DNA of 64,000 nt. Origin: Pullilachnospira sp963929535. Its GTDB lineage: Bacteria > Bacillota > Clostridia > Lachnospirales > Lachnospiraceae. A model generated the notes under the pieces. The model saw only the letters and a program-made list of their open reading frames with translations. It had not been told where the DNA came from and ran no database searches. Positions within the stretch are counted from its first letter, which is position 1, and every line of letters starts with the position of its first letter. Positions 48,570-56,767 of the stretch are shown in pieces. The position numbers and the translations under genes were made by a program. The stretch is from positions 62,001-126,000 of the forward strand of contig CAWVIZ010000010.1 in the NCBI GenBank assembly GCA_963929535.1, written 5' to 3'.

Positions 48570-49370
48570 ATGATGTATGAATATGATCTTCTCGGGCAAT
48601 TGACAGACGAAACCAGGGACGTCATGAGAAAAAATCTCGTGGGGATCTATCTCCATGGTTCTCTGGCTATGGACTGCTTTCACCCGGATAAAAGTGATAT
48701 AGACCTGCTGGTGGTGGTGAGACACCGGCTGCCGGATAAACAGAAACGCCGGTATATGGATATGATCGTGGAGCTTAACCGGCAGGCGCCGGCAAAGGGA
48801 ATCGAACTCAGCGTGATCCGGGAAGCGGTCTGCCGTCCGTTAGTCTATCCCACGCCATATGAGATTCATTTTTCCGCTGCACATCTGGGCTGGTACCTCT
48901 CGGCGCCGGAGGACTATATCCGGAGAATGAAAGGGACGGATAAAGATCTGGCGGCTCATGCCATGATCCTTTATCATCGGGGGAAAACACTCTATGGAAA
49001 AGAAATAAGGGAAGTGTTTTCCCCGGTAAAGGAATCCGATTATCTTGACAGTATCCATTCCGATGTGGAGCATGCCCGGGACGAGATCACAGCCTGCAAC
49101 AGCTATCTGATTCTGAATCTCTGCCGGGTGCTGGCATATAAAAATGAACGCCTGATCCTGTCCAAAAGAGAGGGCGGGGAATGGGGACTGGAACATGTTC
49201 CCGCAGCGTACCGGCCGCTGATACTGGAAGCGCTGCGGGACTACCGGGGTATGGAAGAGGCGAAAAAGAGCTCTGTCCCCGCCGAGGAAGCGGCTGCCCA
49301 AAACATGCGCAGGGATCTGCTGGCAAAAGAATACGCGGATTATATGCTGGAGCAGATAGAAAAAGGCTGA
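48570..49370 (+). CDS. ANT/AadA-type nucleotidyltransferase
   Basis: 266 aa with an N-terminal nucleotidyltransferase domain: GIYLHGSLAMDCFHPDKSDI is the G-S-x(10+)-D-x-D motif, completed by DIDLLVVV, whose two Asp bind metal. The C-terminal helical part resembles the DUF4111 domain of AadA/ANT(9) enzymes, which adenylylate streptomycin or spectinomycin. Start: ATG 48570, with GGGAG 7 nt upstream. Whether it confers resistance or acts on another substrate is open. Confidence 0.85.
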   Translation: MMYEYDLLGQLTDETRDVMRKNLVGIYLHGSLAMDCFHPDKSDIDLLVVVRHRLPDKQKRRYMDMIVELNRQAPAKGIELSVIREAVCRPLVYPTPYEIHFSAAHLGWYLSAPEDYIRRMKGTDKDLAAHAMILYHRGKTLYGKEIREVFSPVKESDYLDSIHSDVEHARDEITACNSYLILNLCRVLAYKNERLILSKREGGEWGLEHVPAAYRPLILEALRDYRGMEEAKKSSVPAEEAAAQNMRRDLLAKEYADYMLEQIEKG

Positions 49371-49676
49371 AGGAACGCTGCCGCCCTCTATCTTTGATAA
49401 TATCTGCGGTATTTTCGATGGATGTTCACAGCCTGTCCGCTGGGATTACCGGACAGCGGAACATATCTGTTCAGGTCTCCACGTCCTTCAGTTCTGCCAC
49501 CGTTCCGGCCGGCGCCAATCGCGTGCCAATGGCACACAGCGCCCCGCGGGACGGCAGAAGGGAACTGCAATGCCCGGCGTGTCCCGATACAAATTCCGCC
49601 TTGACATGTCCATTTCCATATAATAGAATAGCAGAAGTGTGCAAAGAACGCTTTTATCAAAGGATGGAGGTATACA
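49371..49676. other. 306-bp intergenic region with the prfC promoter
   Basis: No ORF is supported. It contains TCCGCTG/CAGCGGA pairing (about 49436-49460, no T-run) and, at the right end, the promoter TTGACA (49601-49606), 17-bp spacer, TAGAAT (49624-49629). A TATAAT at 49619-49624 is only 12 bp from the -35. Confidence 0.55.
49601..49629 (+). promoter_or_regulatory. Sigma-A promoter for prfC
   Basis: TTGACA, 17-bp spacer, TAGAAT, 48 bp before the GTG start. Confidence 0.72.
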
Positions 49677-51269
49677 GTGGCTGATTATACGAATGAGATC
49701 AGGAAGAGAAGAACCTTTGCGATCATCTCCCACCCGGATGCGGGAAAGACCACTCTGACGGAGAAGTTCCTGCTGTACGGCGGAGCTATCAATCTGGCGG
49801 GAAGCGTAAAGGGAAAGGCAACGGCCCGCCATGCGGTGTCCGACTGGATGGAAATTGAAAAGGAGAGGGGTATTTCCGTCACCTCCTCCGTACTGCAGTT
49901 CAATTATGACGGATACTGCATCAATATTCTGGATACCCCGGGTCATCAGGATTTCTCTGAGGATACCTACCGGACGCTGATGGCGGCGGACTCGGCGGTG
50001 ATGGTGATCGATGCCTCCAAGGGTGTGGAGGCTCAGACCAGGAAGCTTTTCAAGGTCTGCGCCATGCGGCATATTCCCATCTTTACCTTTATCAATAAAC
50101 TGGACCGGGATGCCAACGATACCTTTGAGCTGTTGGATGATATTGAGAAGGAGCTGGGGATTCCCACCTGCCCGGTGAACTGGCCCATCGGTTCCGGAAA
50201 GGCATTTAGGGGTGTATATGACCGGGATACGGAGAGGGTACTGATCTTTTCCGATACCATGAAGGGAACGAAGGAAGGTATCGAGGAGGAGATCCCTCTG
50301 GGAGATCCCAGGATCGACGAGGTGATGACACCTGATCAGAAGGAACAGCTGCTGGAGGAGATCGAGCTTCTGGACGGGGCCAGCGCGGAGTTTGACCAGG
50401 AGGAAGTGAGCGCAGGGCGCCTGTCACCGGTATTCTTCGGATCTGCGCTGACCAATTTCGGTGTGGAGACTTTCCTGAAGCATTTTCTGGCCATGACCAC
50501 CTCGCCCCTGCCGCGGATGGCGGATTGCGGTGTGATCGACCCCATGAAGGAAGATTTCTCCGCGTTTGTTTTTAAAATTCAGGCCAATATGAACAGAGCT
50601 CACAGGGACAGGATCGCTTTTATGCGGATCTGTTCCGGAAAATTCGATGCGGGGATGGAGGTATACCATGTCCAGGGGGATAAAAAAATGCGTCTGTCCC
50701 AGCCGCAGCAGATGATGGCTCAGGACCGTCATATTGTGGAGGAAGCGTATGCGGGGGATATCATCGGCGTATTTGATCCGGGTATTTTTTCCATCGGCGA
50801 TACGGTATGCGTGCCGGGAAAGAAATTTGCCTACGAGGGCATTCCCACTTTTGCCCCGGAGCATTTCGCCAGAGTGCGCCTTCTGGACAGTATGAAGAGG
50901 AAGCAGTTTGTAAAAGGCGTGACCCAGATTGCCCAGGAGGGCGCCATTCAGATCTTCCAGGAATTCATGGGAGGAATGGAGGAGATCATTGTGGGCGTAG
51001 TAGGCGTGCTGCAGTTTGATGTGCTCAAGTACCGGCTGGAAAAGGAATACAATGTGGATATCCGCCTGGAAAACCTGCCCTATGAATATATCCGCTGGAT
51101 CGTCAATAAGGAAGAGGTGGATGTGGAGAAGCTTTCCGGTACCTCCGATATGAAGAAAGTAAAGGACATGAGAGGAAATCCGCTGCTGCTGTTTGTCAAT
51201 TCCTGGAGCGTGGGAATGACGCTGGACAGAAATCCGGGCCTGAAATTAGAGGAGTTTGGCAAAAACTGA
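49677..51269 (+). CDS. prfC: Peptide chain release factor 3
   Basis: GTPase that releases RF1/RF2 from the ribosome after termination. G motifs: G1 SHPDAGKTT, G2 RGISVTSS, G3 DTPGHQDFSEDTYR, G4 NKLDRD, G5 GSALTNFG. The RF3-specific KATARHAVSDWMEIEKERG is present. The GTG start (49677) has GGAGG 8 nt upstream. 530 aa, normal. Its own promoter; the next gene has a separate TATAAT at 51302. Confidence 0.95.
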   Translation: MADYTNEIRKRRTFAIISHPDAGKTTLTEKFLLYGGAINLAGSVKGKATARHAVSDWMEIEKERGISVTSSVLQFNYDGYCINILDTPGHQDFSEDTYRTLMAADSAVMVIDASKGVEAQTRKLFKVCAMRHIPIFTFINKLDRDANDTFELLDDIEKELGIPTCPVNWPIGSGKAFRGVYDRDTERVLIFSDTMKGTKEGIEEEIPLGDPRIDEVMTPDQKEQLLEEIELLDGASAEFDQEEVSAGRLSPVFFGSALTNFGVETFLKHFLAMTTSPLPRMADCGVIDPMKEDFSAFVFKIQANMNRAHRDRIAFMRICSGKFDAGMEVYHVQGDKKMRLSQPQQMMAQDRHIVEEAYAGDIIGVFDPGIFSIGDTVCVPGKKFAYEGIPTFAPEHFARVRLLDSMKRKQFVKGVTQIAQEGAIQIFQEFMGGMEEIIVGVVGVLQFDVLKYRLEKEYNVDIRLENLPYEYIRWIVNKEEVDVEKLSGTSDMKKVKDMRGNPLLLFVNSWSVGMTLDRNPGLKLEEFGKN

Positions 51270-51301
51270 GGAAACCCCTTTTAATTTAGGATCATTTTTG
51301 T

Positions 51302-51307
51302 TATAAT
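51302..51307 (+). promoter_or_regulatory. Probable -10 for the Asp23 gene
   Basis: TATAAT (51302-51307) with a weak -35 TTTTAA (51279-51284, 17-bp spacing). Confidence 0.45.
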
Positions 51308-51368
51308 AAACGAAAAGCGAAAATGGTCTGCCCGGTGGGGCAGAGTTTGCCCGTAAGGAGGTTTCGAC

Positions 51369-51761
51369 ATGGCGGATAAGAAGAACGACGTAAGAGACAC
51401 GTATACCATATATGATGATCAGAGCATCGGCAAGGTACAGATCGCGGATGAAGTGGTGGCGATCATTGCCGGACTGGCGGCCACTGAGGTGGAAGGAGTA
51501 GCCTCCATGGCCGGAAATATCACCAATGAACTGGTGGGCAAGCTGGGAATGAAGAATCTGTCCAAGGGTGTGAAGGTGGACGTTCTGGAGAACGTGGTGT
51601 GTGTAAACCTGAACCTGAATCTGGAATATGGATACAGTATTCCGGAAACCTGCAAAAAGGTACAGGAGAGAGTTAAGGCCGCCATCGAAAACATGACCGG
51701 ACTTCAGGTGTCGGATGTGAATATCAGCATTGCCAGCGTGGAGATGGAGCAGACAAAGTGA
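51369..51761 (+). CDS. Asp23/Gls24 family envelope stress response protein
   Basis: A 130-aa cytoplasmic protein, membrane-associated in relatives such as Staphylococcus Asp23 and Bacillus YloU. Core: GKVQIADEVVAIIAGLAATEVEGVASMAGN, the family signature, then EYGYSIPETCKKVQERVKAAIENMTGLQV. In Firmicutes this gene often precedes nusB as here. GGAGG precedes ATG 51369. Confidence 0.92.
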   Translation: MADKKNDVRDTYTIYDDQSIGKVQIADEVVAIIAGLAATEVEGVASMAGNITNELVGKLGMKNLSKGVKVDVLENVVCVNLNLNLEYGYSIPETCKKVQERVKAAIENMTGLQVSDVNISIASVEMEQTK

Positions 51762-51800
51762 TGAAAGCATGCGGGCAAGTCCGCAGAAGATAAAAAATTC

Positions 51801-51828
51801 GGGAGTCTTTTGCGAGACTCCCTTTTTT
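51801..51828 (+). terminator. Intrinsic terminator after the Asp23 gene
   Basis: GGGAGTCT (51801-51808), TTTGCG loop, AGACTCCC (51815-51822), then T6. Confidence 0.87.
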
Positions 51829-51882
51829 ACTAGGAAAGCCCCGGAGCCATCTGGCTTTTCAGTTATAATGATGGAGGAGAGA

Positions 51883-52290
51883 ATGGGAAGAAGAGAACTG
51901 AGAGAGAATATTTTCAATCTGCTGTTTATGACGGAATTTAACGAATCCGGGGAGATGGGACAGCAGAAGGAGCTGTATTTTGAAGGGATCGCGGATCTGA
52001 AGGGAAAGGACCGCAGATATATGCAGGAGAAGTTCGAGAAGATCCGCGAAAAGCTGCCGCAGATTGATGAGAAGCTGAACAAGGTCAGCAAGGGCTGGAA
52101 GACCAGCCGGATGGCAAAGGTGGATCTTGCGATCCTGCGGCTGGCAGTCTATGAGGCAGTGTACGATGAGGAGGTTCCCGTGAGCGTGGCCATCAACGAG
52201 GCCGTGGAGCTGGCCAAGAAGTTTGGAGGTGATGATTCCCCCTCCTTTATCAACGGAGTGCTGGGCAGGCTGGTAAAGGAAGATGAGTAG
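51883..52290 (+). CDS. nusB: Transcription antitermination factor NusB
   Basis: All-helical RNA-binding protein that, with NusE, modifies RNA polymerase for rRNA transcription. 135 aa: RRELRENIFNLLFMTEF at the N-terminus (Arg-rich boxA-binding face) and SVAINEAVELAKKFGGDDSPSFINGVLG at the C-terminus, both typical. ATG 51883 is preceded by GGAGGAGA; a TATAAT at 51864-51869 lies only 14 bp upstream, so the transcript start would be very close. Overlaps xseA by 8 bp. Confidence 0.93.
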   Translation: MGRRELRENIFNLLFMTEFNESGEMGQQKELYFEGIADLKGKDRRYMQEKFEKIREKLPQIDEKLNKVSKGWKTSRMAKVDLAILRLAVYEAVYDEEVPVSVAINEAVELAKKFGGDDSPSFINGVLGRLVKEDE

Positions 52291-53497
52291 CGTTTATACC
52301 GTCAGTCAGGTGAACAATTACATCAAGAATATGTTCGCCCAGGATTTTATGCTGAACCGGATCTCCATCCGGGGAGAGGTTTCCAACTGTAAGTACCATA
52401 CATCGGGGCATCTGTATTTTTCCCTGAAGGATGCGGGAGGCGCCATTGCCTGCGTGATGTTTGCGGGACAGCGGAAGGGCCTGGCCTTTTCCATGAAGAA
52501 TGGGGACAAGGTGGTGGTCAGCGGCAGTGTGAGCGTCTACGAAAGGGACGGAAAGTATCAGATGTATGCCAGCCGGATCACGCTGGAGGGAGCGGGAATC
52601 CTTTATGAGAGGTTCCTGGCTCTGAAGGCTGAGCTTGAGGAGATGGGAATGTTCGCTCCGGAATATAAGCAGCCCATTCCCGGATATATCCGCAGGCTGG
52701 GGGTGGTGACGGCTCCTACAGGAGCGGCTGTCCAGGATATCCGCAATATTGCTTACCGGAGGAATCCATATGTTGAGATCATCCTGTATCCGGCTTTGGT
52801 GCAGGGTGAGGGGGCGAAGGAAAGCATCGTCCATGGGATCCGGGCGCTGGATGAGCTGGGAGTGGATGTGATGATCGTAGGCCGGGGAGGCGGTTCCATG
52901 GAGGATCTGTGGGCCTTTAACGAGGAGGCGGTGGCCCGGGCTATTTTTAACTGCCGGACGCCGGTGATTTCCGCTGTGGGACATGAGACGGATGTGACCA
53001 TTGCGGACTATGTGGCCGATTTGCGGGCACCCACGCCTTCTGCTGCTGCGGAACTGGCGGTTTTTGATCTGAGAGAATTCTGGAACCGGCTGAACGGATA
53101 TGCCGGACGGCTGAACGGTTCCATGCAGAGCCGGATCTCTCTGGCCAGACAGAGGCTGGAGGGCAGGAAAAGGGTGCTGGGATATTTAAGTCCGGAAAAC
53201 CAGATCCGTGAGCGGCGTATGCGTCTGATCAGCCAGGAAGAAAAGCTGACCCGTCTGATGGAACAGGCTGTCAGGGAAAAACGGTACCGGCTGGGAATGT
53301 ATATTGAGCGGATGAAGGGCCTTTCTCCGCTGGCCAAGCTGAACCAGGGATTTTCCTATGTGGAAGGAGCGGACGGCCGGGCGGTGACTTCCACGGCACA
53401 GGTGGTGGAGAGGGAGCTGCTGAAGATCCATGTGAGCGACGGACAGATCCTGGCCAGGGTGGAGAAAACCCAGGCCGATACCCCCCGGAAAGCGTGA
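52283..53497 (+). CDS. xseA: Exodeoxyribonuclease VII large subunit
   Basis: Degrades single-stranded DNA into short oligonucleotides as part of ExoVII. N-terminal OB-fold (VSQVNNYIKNMF, IRGEVSNCKYHTSGHLYFSLKD), catalytic region with GVVTAPTGAAVQDI, IVGRGGGSMEDLW and ISAVGHETDVTIADYVADLRAPTPSAAAE, then a long coiled coil and the C-terminal GFSYV. 404 aa. It starts inside the end of nusB. A dispersed hairpin begins in its stop codon. Confidence 0.94.
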   Translation: MSSVYTVSQVNNYIKNMFAQDFMLNRISIRGEVSNCKYHTSGHLYFSLKDAGGAIACVMFAGQRKGLAFSMKNGDKVVVSGSVSVYERDGKYQMYASRITLEGAGILYERFLALKAELEEMGMFAPEYKQPIPGYIRRLGVVTAPTGAAVQDIRNIAYRRNPYVEIILYPALVQGEGAKESIVHGIRALDELGVDVMIVGRGGGSMEDLWAFNEEAVARAIFNCRTPVISAVGHETDVTIADYVADLRAPTPSAAAELAVFDLREFWNRLNGYAGRLNGSMQSRISLARQRLEGRKRVLGYLSPENQIRERRMRLISQEEKLTRLMEQAVREKRYRLGMYIERMKGLSPLAKLNQGFSYVEGADGRAVTSTAQVVERELLKIHVSDGQILARVEKTQADTPRKA

Positions 53498-53526
53498 CAG
53501 GGAAGCCAAAAGGCGGAACTGCTGCC
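53496..53526 (+). repeat. Dispersed hairpin between xseA and xseB, diverged copy
   Basis: GACAGGGAAGCC, AAAA loop, GGCGGAACTGCTGCC. CAG/CTG and GCC/GGC stems and the opposed GA/GA remain. It starts within the xseA stop codon. Confidence 0.5.
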
Positions 53527-53589
53527 AAAGAGGAGCGGAGACACCGAAGACGGTTTCGGATACCAAAGAAGCCGGAGTCGGATCCCCGG

Positions 53590-53684
53590 ATGACAGAGAG
53601 AACCGGGAAGTGAAGGAGAATCCCCGGATGAGGGAAAAGCGGGAAGTAAAGGAGAACCCCCAGATGACGGAGAAAGCGGAAAAT
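53590..53684 (+). repeat. 36-bp tandem repeats carrying ribosome site and ATG
   Basis: Two adjacent units (ATG at 53628 and 53664, 36 bp apart) each contain AAGGAG or AAAGGAG, a 9-nt spacer with CCCC, then ATG and GAGAAA-like sequence. A third, partial unit has ATG at 53590, 38 bp before the next. Translated, the units give K-E-N-P-x-M-x-E-K. Confidence 0.7.
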
Positions 53685-53912
53685 ATGAACGATAATCTTC
53701 AGACAACAGAGAAAAAAATGAGCATGGAAGAGGCTTTTGAGGAGCTGGATACCATTGTGGAACGGCTGGAGGGAGGAGAGGCTTCCCTGGAGGAGTCCTT
53801 CCGTATTTATCAGAAAGGCATGGAGCTTCTGAAATACTGCAACAGCCAGATAGACGCTGTGGAAAAGAAGATGATGAAGCTCAATGAGAACGGTGAGCTG
53901 AGTGAATTTTGA
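53628..53912 (+). CDS. xseB: Exodeoxyribonuclease VII small subunit
   Basis: Small helical subunit that coats XseA. The family core is SMEEAFEELDTIVERLEGG, then EESFRIYQKGMELLKYCNSQID; about 65 residues form a helical hairpin. The N-terminus is ambiguous: GTG 53610, ATG 53628, ATG 53664 and ATG 53685 are all in frame, the middle two with good ribosome sites on tandem repeats. With ATG 53628 the product is 94 aa, longer than the usual 70-80. The extra N-terminal residues are low-complexity and encoded by the repeats. The end overlaps ispA by 11 bp. Confidence 0.85.
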   Translation: MREKREVKENPQMTEKAENMNDNLQTTEKKMSMEEAFEELDTIVERLEGGEASLEESFRIYQKGMELLKYCNSQIDAVEKKMMKLNENGELSEF

Positions 53913-54789
53913 TGAAGAGCTGAGAAAAAGAAAAGAAGAGGCTGAGGCTGTGATCGAGGCGTATCTTCCCCCGGAGGAAGGCTTCGCCGCCGGGCTGGCG
54001 CAGGCCATGAACTACAGTATGCGGGCAGGCGGAAAGCGGCTGCGGCCCATTCTGATGAGAGAGACCTACCGGATGTTCGGCGGGGACGGGAAGGTGATCC
54101 AGCCGTTTATGGCTGCCATGGAGATGATCCATACCTCCTCCCTGATCCACGATGACCTCCCTGCGATTGATAATGATCAGTACCGGAGAGGGAGAAAGAC
54201 TACCCATGCGGTTTACGGGGAAGCTATGGGAGTGCTGGCAGGAGACGCCCTTCTGAATTATGCCTATGAGACGGCGGCCAGAGCATTTTCCATGGCTGCC
54301 GGAGATGTGCGGGTGGAGCAGGCTTTCGGGCTCCTGGCGCAGAAGACAGGGATCCTGGGCATGCTGGGGGGGCAGAGTGTGGATGTGACCAATGAGGGAC
54401 GGCCCATCGACCGTCAGCTTCTGGATTACATTTATCTCAATAAGACCTCTGCTCTGATAGAAGCTGCCATGATGGTGGGAGCGATTCTGGCGGGCGCTTC
54501 CTCCCGGGAGGTGGAGACGATCCGACAGGTGGGACAGAAGGTGGGACTGGCTTTTCAGATCCGGGACGATATCCTGGATGTGACCAGCACGGATGAGGAG
54601 CTGGGCAAGCCGGTGAACAGCGATGAGAAAAATCATAAGGTGACATATGTGACCCTGCGGGGGCTTGAGGGAGCCGGAGCCGATGTGGAGGCCATCTCAC
54701 AGGAGGCTCTCAGGCTGATGGATGGTCTTTCTCAGAAAAATGAGTTTCTGCGTATGCTGGTGGCCGCACTGGTATACCGCAGAAAATAG
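53902..54789 (+). CDS. ispA: Farnesyl/geranyl diphosphate synthase
   Basis: Prenyltransferase that builds FPP from IPP and DMAPP. First Asp-rich motif HDDLPAIDND (D-D-x(2-4)-D), second DDILDVTS, with the substrate segment AGGKRLRPIL and the GQSVDV motif. 295 aa. The GTG start at 53902 overlaps xseB. Together with dxs downstream it supplies quinone, undecaprenyl and other isoprenoid precursors. Confidence 0.94.
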   Translation: MNFDEELRKRKEEAEAVIEAYLPPEEGFAAGLAQAMNYSMRAGGKRLRPILMRETYRMFGGDGKVIQPFMAAMEMIHTSSLIHDDLPAIDNDQYRRGRKTTHAVYGEAMGVLAGDALLNYAYETAARAFSMAAGDVRVEQAFGLLAQKTGILGMLGGQSVDVTNEGRPIDRQLLDYIYLNKTSALIEAAMMVGAILAGASSREVETIRQVGQKVGLAFQIRDDILDVTSTDEELGKPVNSDEKNHKVTYVTLRGLEGAGADVEAISQEALRLMDGLSQKNEFLRMLVAALVYRRK

Positions 54790-54808
54790 CAAAAGTTCAG
54801 CCTTCCGC
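54788..54808 (-). repeat. Dispersed hairpin, partial copy after ispA
   Basis: On the minus strand GCGGAAGGCTGAACTTTTGC: the 3' half (GGAAGGCTGAACT) matches the best copy exactly; the 5' half is missing. Confidence 0.5.
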
Positions 54809-54866
54809 TGCTCCGCCCCAAATACGGCGGGTTTTGGACGGCTGTGCGGACAAAGGACGGATGTAT

Positions 54867-56747
54867 ATGATATTAGACAGGATATCCAGGCCAAATGATG
54901 TGAAAAAACTGAATCTGGAGGAATGCGACCGGCTTGCGGAGGAGATCCGTCAGTTTCTGATCTCTTCCCTCAGTGAGACGGGCGGGCATCTGGCCCCCAA
55001 CCTGGGAGTGGTGGAGCTGACCATTGCTCTGCATAAGGTGCTGAATTTTCCCAAGGATAAGCTGATCTGGGATGTGGGACACCAGGCATATACCCATAAG
55101 ATACTGACGGGCAGGAAGGAGATGTTTTCCACTCTCAGGAAAACTGACGGACTCAGCGGATTTCCCAAGAGAAAGGAAAGCGACTGTGACGCCTTCGATA
55201 CGGGGCACAGCTCCACTTCTATCTCGGCGGGTCTGGGACTGGTGCGGGCCAGGGAGCTTAAAGGAGAGGATTTTACCGTGATCTCCGTGATCGGGGACGG
55301 CGCTCTCACCGGAGGCATGGCTTATGAGGCTCTGAACAACGCGGCAGAGCTTAAAAAGAATTTTATCGTGGTCCTCAACGACAACGCCATGTCCATCACC
55401 AGAAATGTGGGGGGGATGTCCAATTATCTGGGAAATATCCGCACCACAGCTCAGTATACGGAGCTGAAGGAGGGAGTAACCCAGGCACTGAAGAAGATTC
55501 CCCGGGTGGGGGAGGGAATGGTGGACGCCATCCACAAGACCAAAAACAGCATCAAGCAGTTTGTGATCCCGGGAATGCTCTTTGAAAATATGGGGCTTAC
55601 GTATCTGGGACCGGTGGACGGACATAATATCGGTCAGATGATCAAGGCATTCCATGAAGCGAAGCGGAAGGAGGGGCCGGTTCTGGTGCATGTGCTGACG
55701 GAGAAGGGACGGGGATATGATCCCGCTGTGCGGCATCCCGCCAGATTTCACGGTACGGCGCCTTTTGAGATCGATACCGGACTTCCCAAATCCGGAGGAA
55801 AAGCCAATTATACCGATATATTTTCCACGGTAATGCGAAAGTTCGGAGACCGGGAAAAGGATGTGGTGGCCATATCCGCCGCCATGGTTCCGGGGACCGG
55901 CCTGAAGCGGTTCGGCAATATGTTTCCGGACCGGATGTTCGATGTGGGGATCGCTGAAGAACACGCGGTGACTTTTGCGGCAGGCCTGGCTCTTGGGGGC
56001 CTGCGCCCGGTGGTGGCCATCTATTCCTCATTCCTGCAGCGGGCGGTGGACCAGATCCTGCAGGATGTATGCATGCAGAACCTTCCGGTGGTATTCGCCG
56101 TTGACCGGGCGGGACTGGTGGGAAGCGACGGGGAGACCCATCACGGATGTTTTGACCTGTCCTACCTGTCCATGATGCCCAATATGACGCTGATGGCTCC
56201 CAAAAACAAATGGGAGCTGTCGGATATGCTGAAGTTCGCCATTCGCCAGGACGGTCCGGTGGCCATCCGTTATCCCAAAGGGGAGGCCTATGACGGACTT
56301 CAGGAGTACCGGGAACCCATCTGCCGGGGAAAGGCGGAGCTGCTGTTTGAGGGGGAGGATATTGCGCTGCTGGCGGTGGGAAGTATGGTAAAGACCGGAG
56401 AGGAGGTCTGTCGGATCCTGAAAGAGAAGGGCAGGAATGTGACTCTGGTGAATATGCGTTTCGTGAAGCCCCTGGATACGGAGCTTCTGGATCAGCTGGC
56501 CCAAAATCACCGTCTGTTTGTGACTCTGGAGGAAAATGTGAGAAAAGGCGGCTTTGGGGAAGCGGTGCTCAGCTTTGAAAAGGAGCGTCCCGGTCTGTGG
56601 CCCCAGGTACGGGTGGTGGCCATTGAAGATCAGTTTGTTCCCCAGGGAAGCATTCCGGAGCTTTTGTGCCGTCTGGGAATGGATGCCGCTTCTGTGGCCA
56701 AACGGACCCTGCGGTGGATAGAAGAGATTGAAAACAGCGAAGACTGA
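54867..56747 (+). CDS. dxs: 1-deoxy-D-xylulose-5-phosphate synthase
   Basis: First enzyme of the MEP isoprenoid pathway: pyruvate and glyceraldehyde 3-phosphate give DXP, also used for thiamine and pyridoxal. Thiamine-diphosphate enzyme: DVGHQAYTHKILTGR, TPP motif GDGALTGGMAYEALNNAAE, catalytic Glu region VGIAEEHAVTFAAG and AVDRAGLVGSDGETHHG. 626 aa, complete. ATG 54867 has AAAGGA 9 nt upstream and the product starts MILDRISRPNDVKKL; ATG 54861 is 3 nt from that site. Confidence 0.95.
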   Translation: MILDRISRPNDVKKLNLEECDRLAEEIRQFLISSLSETGGHLAPNLGVVELTIALHKVLNFPKDKLIWDVGHQAYTHKILTGRKEMFSTLRKTDGLSGFPKRKESDCDAFDTGHSSTSISAGLGLVRARELKGEDFTVISVIGDGALTGGMAYEALNNAAELKKNFIVVLNDNAMSITRNVGGMSNYLGNIRTTAQYTELKEGVTQALKKIPRVGEGMVDAIHKTKNSIKQFVIPGMLFENMGLTYLGPVDGHNIGQMIKAFHEAKRKEGPVLVHVLTEKGRGYDPAVRHPARFHGTAPFEIDTGLPKSGGKANYTDIFSTVMRKFGDREKDVVAISAAMVPGTGLKRFGNMFPDRMFDVGIAEEHAVTFAAGLALGGLRPVVAIYSSFLQRAVDQILQDVCMQNLPVVFAVDRAGLVGSDGETHHGCFDLSYLSMMPNMTLMAPKNKWELSDMLKFAIRQDGPVAIRYPKGEAYDGLQEYREPICRGKAELLFEGEDIALLAVGSMVKTGEEVCRILKEKGRNVTLVNMRFVKPLDTELLDQLAQNHRLFVTLEENVRKGGFGEAVLSFEKERPGLWPQVRVVAIEDQFVPQGSIPELLCRLGMDAASVAKRTLRWIEEIENSED

Positions 56748-56767
56748 CGCGCAGACAGGAGAGAAGC

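Noticed and set aside
51363..51369. TTCGACA, the complement of a 0A box, at the start of the Asp23 gene
   Set aside because: It overlaps the start codon and has no promoter nearby on the correct side; a 7-bp match is expected by chance in 64 kb.
53590..53684. Possible CRISPR array at the xseB repeats
   Set aside because: The units are contiguous without spacers and lie in coding sequence; no cas genes are present.
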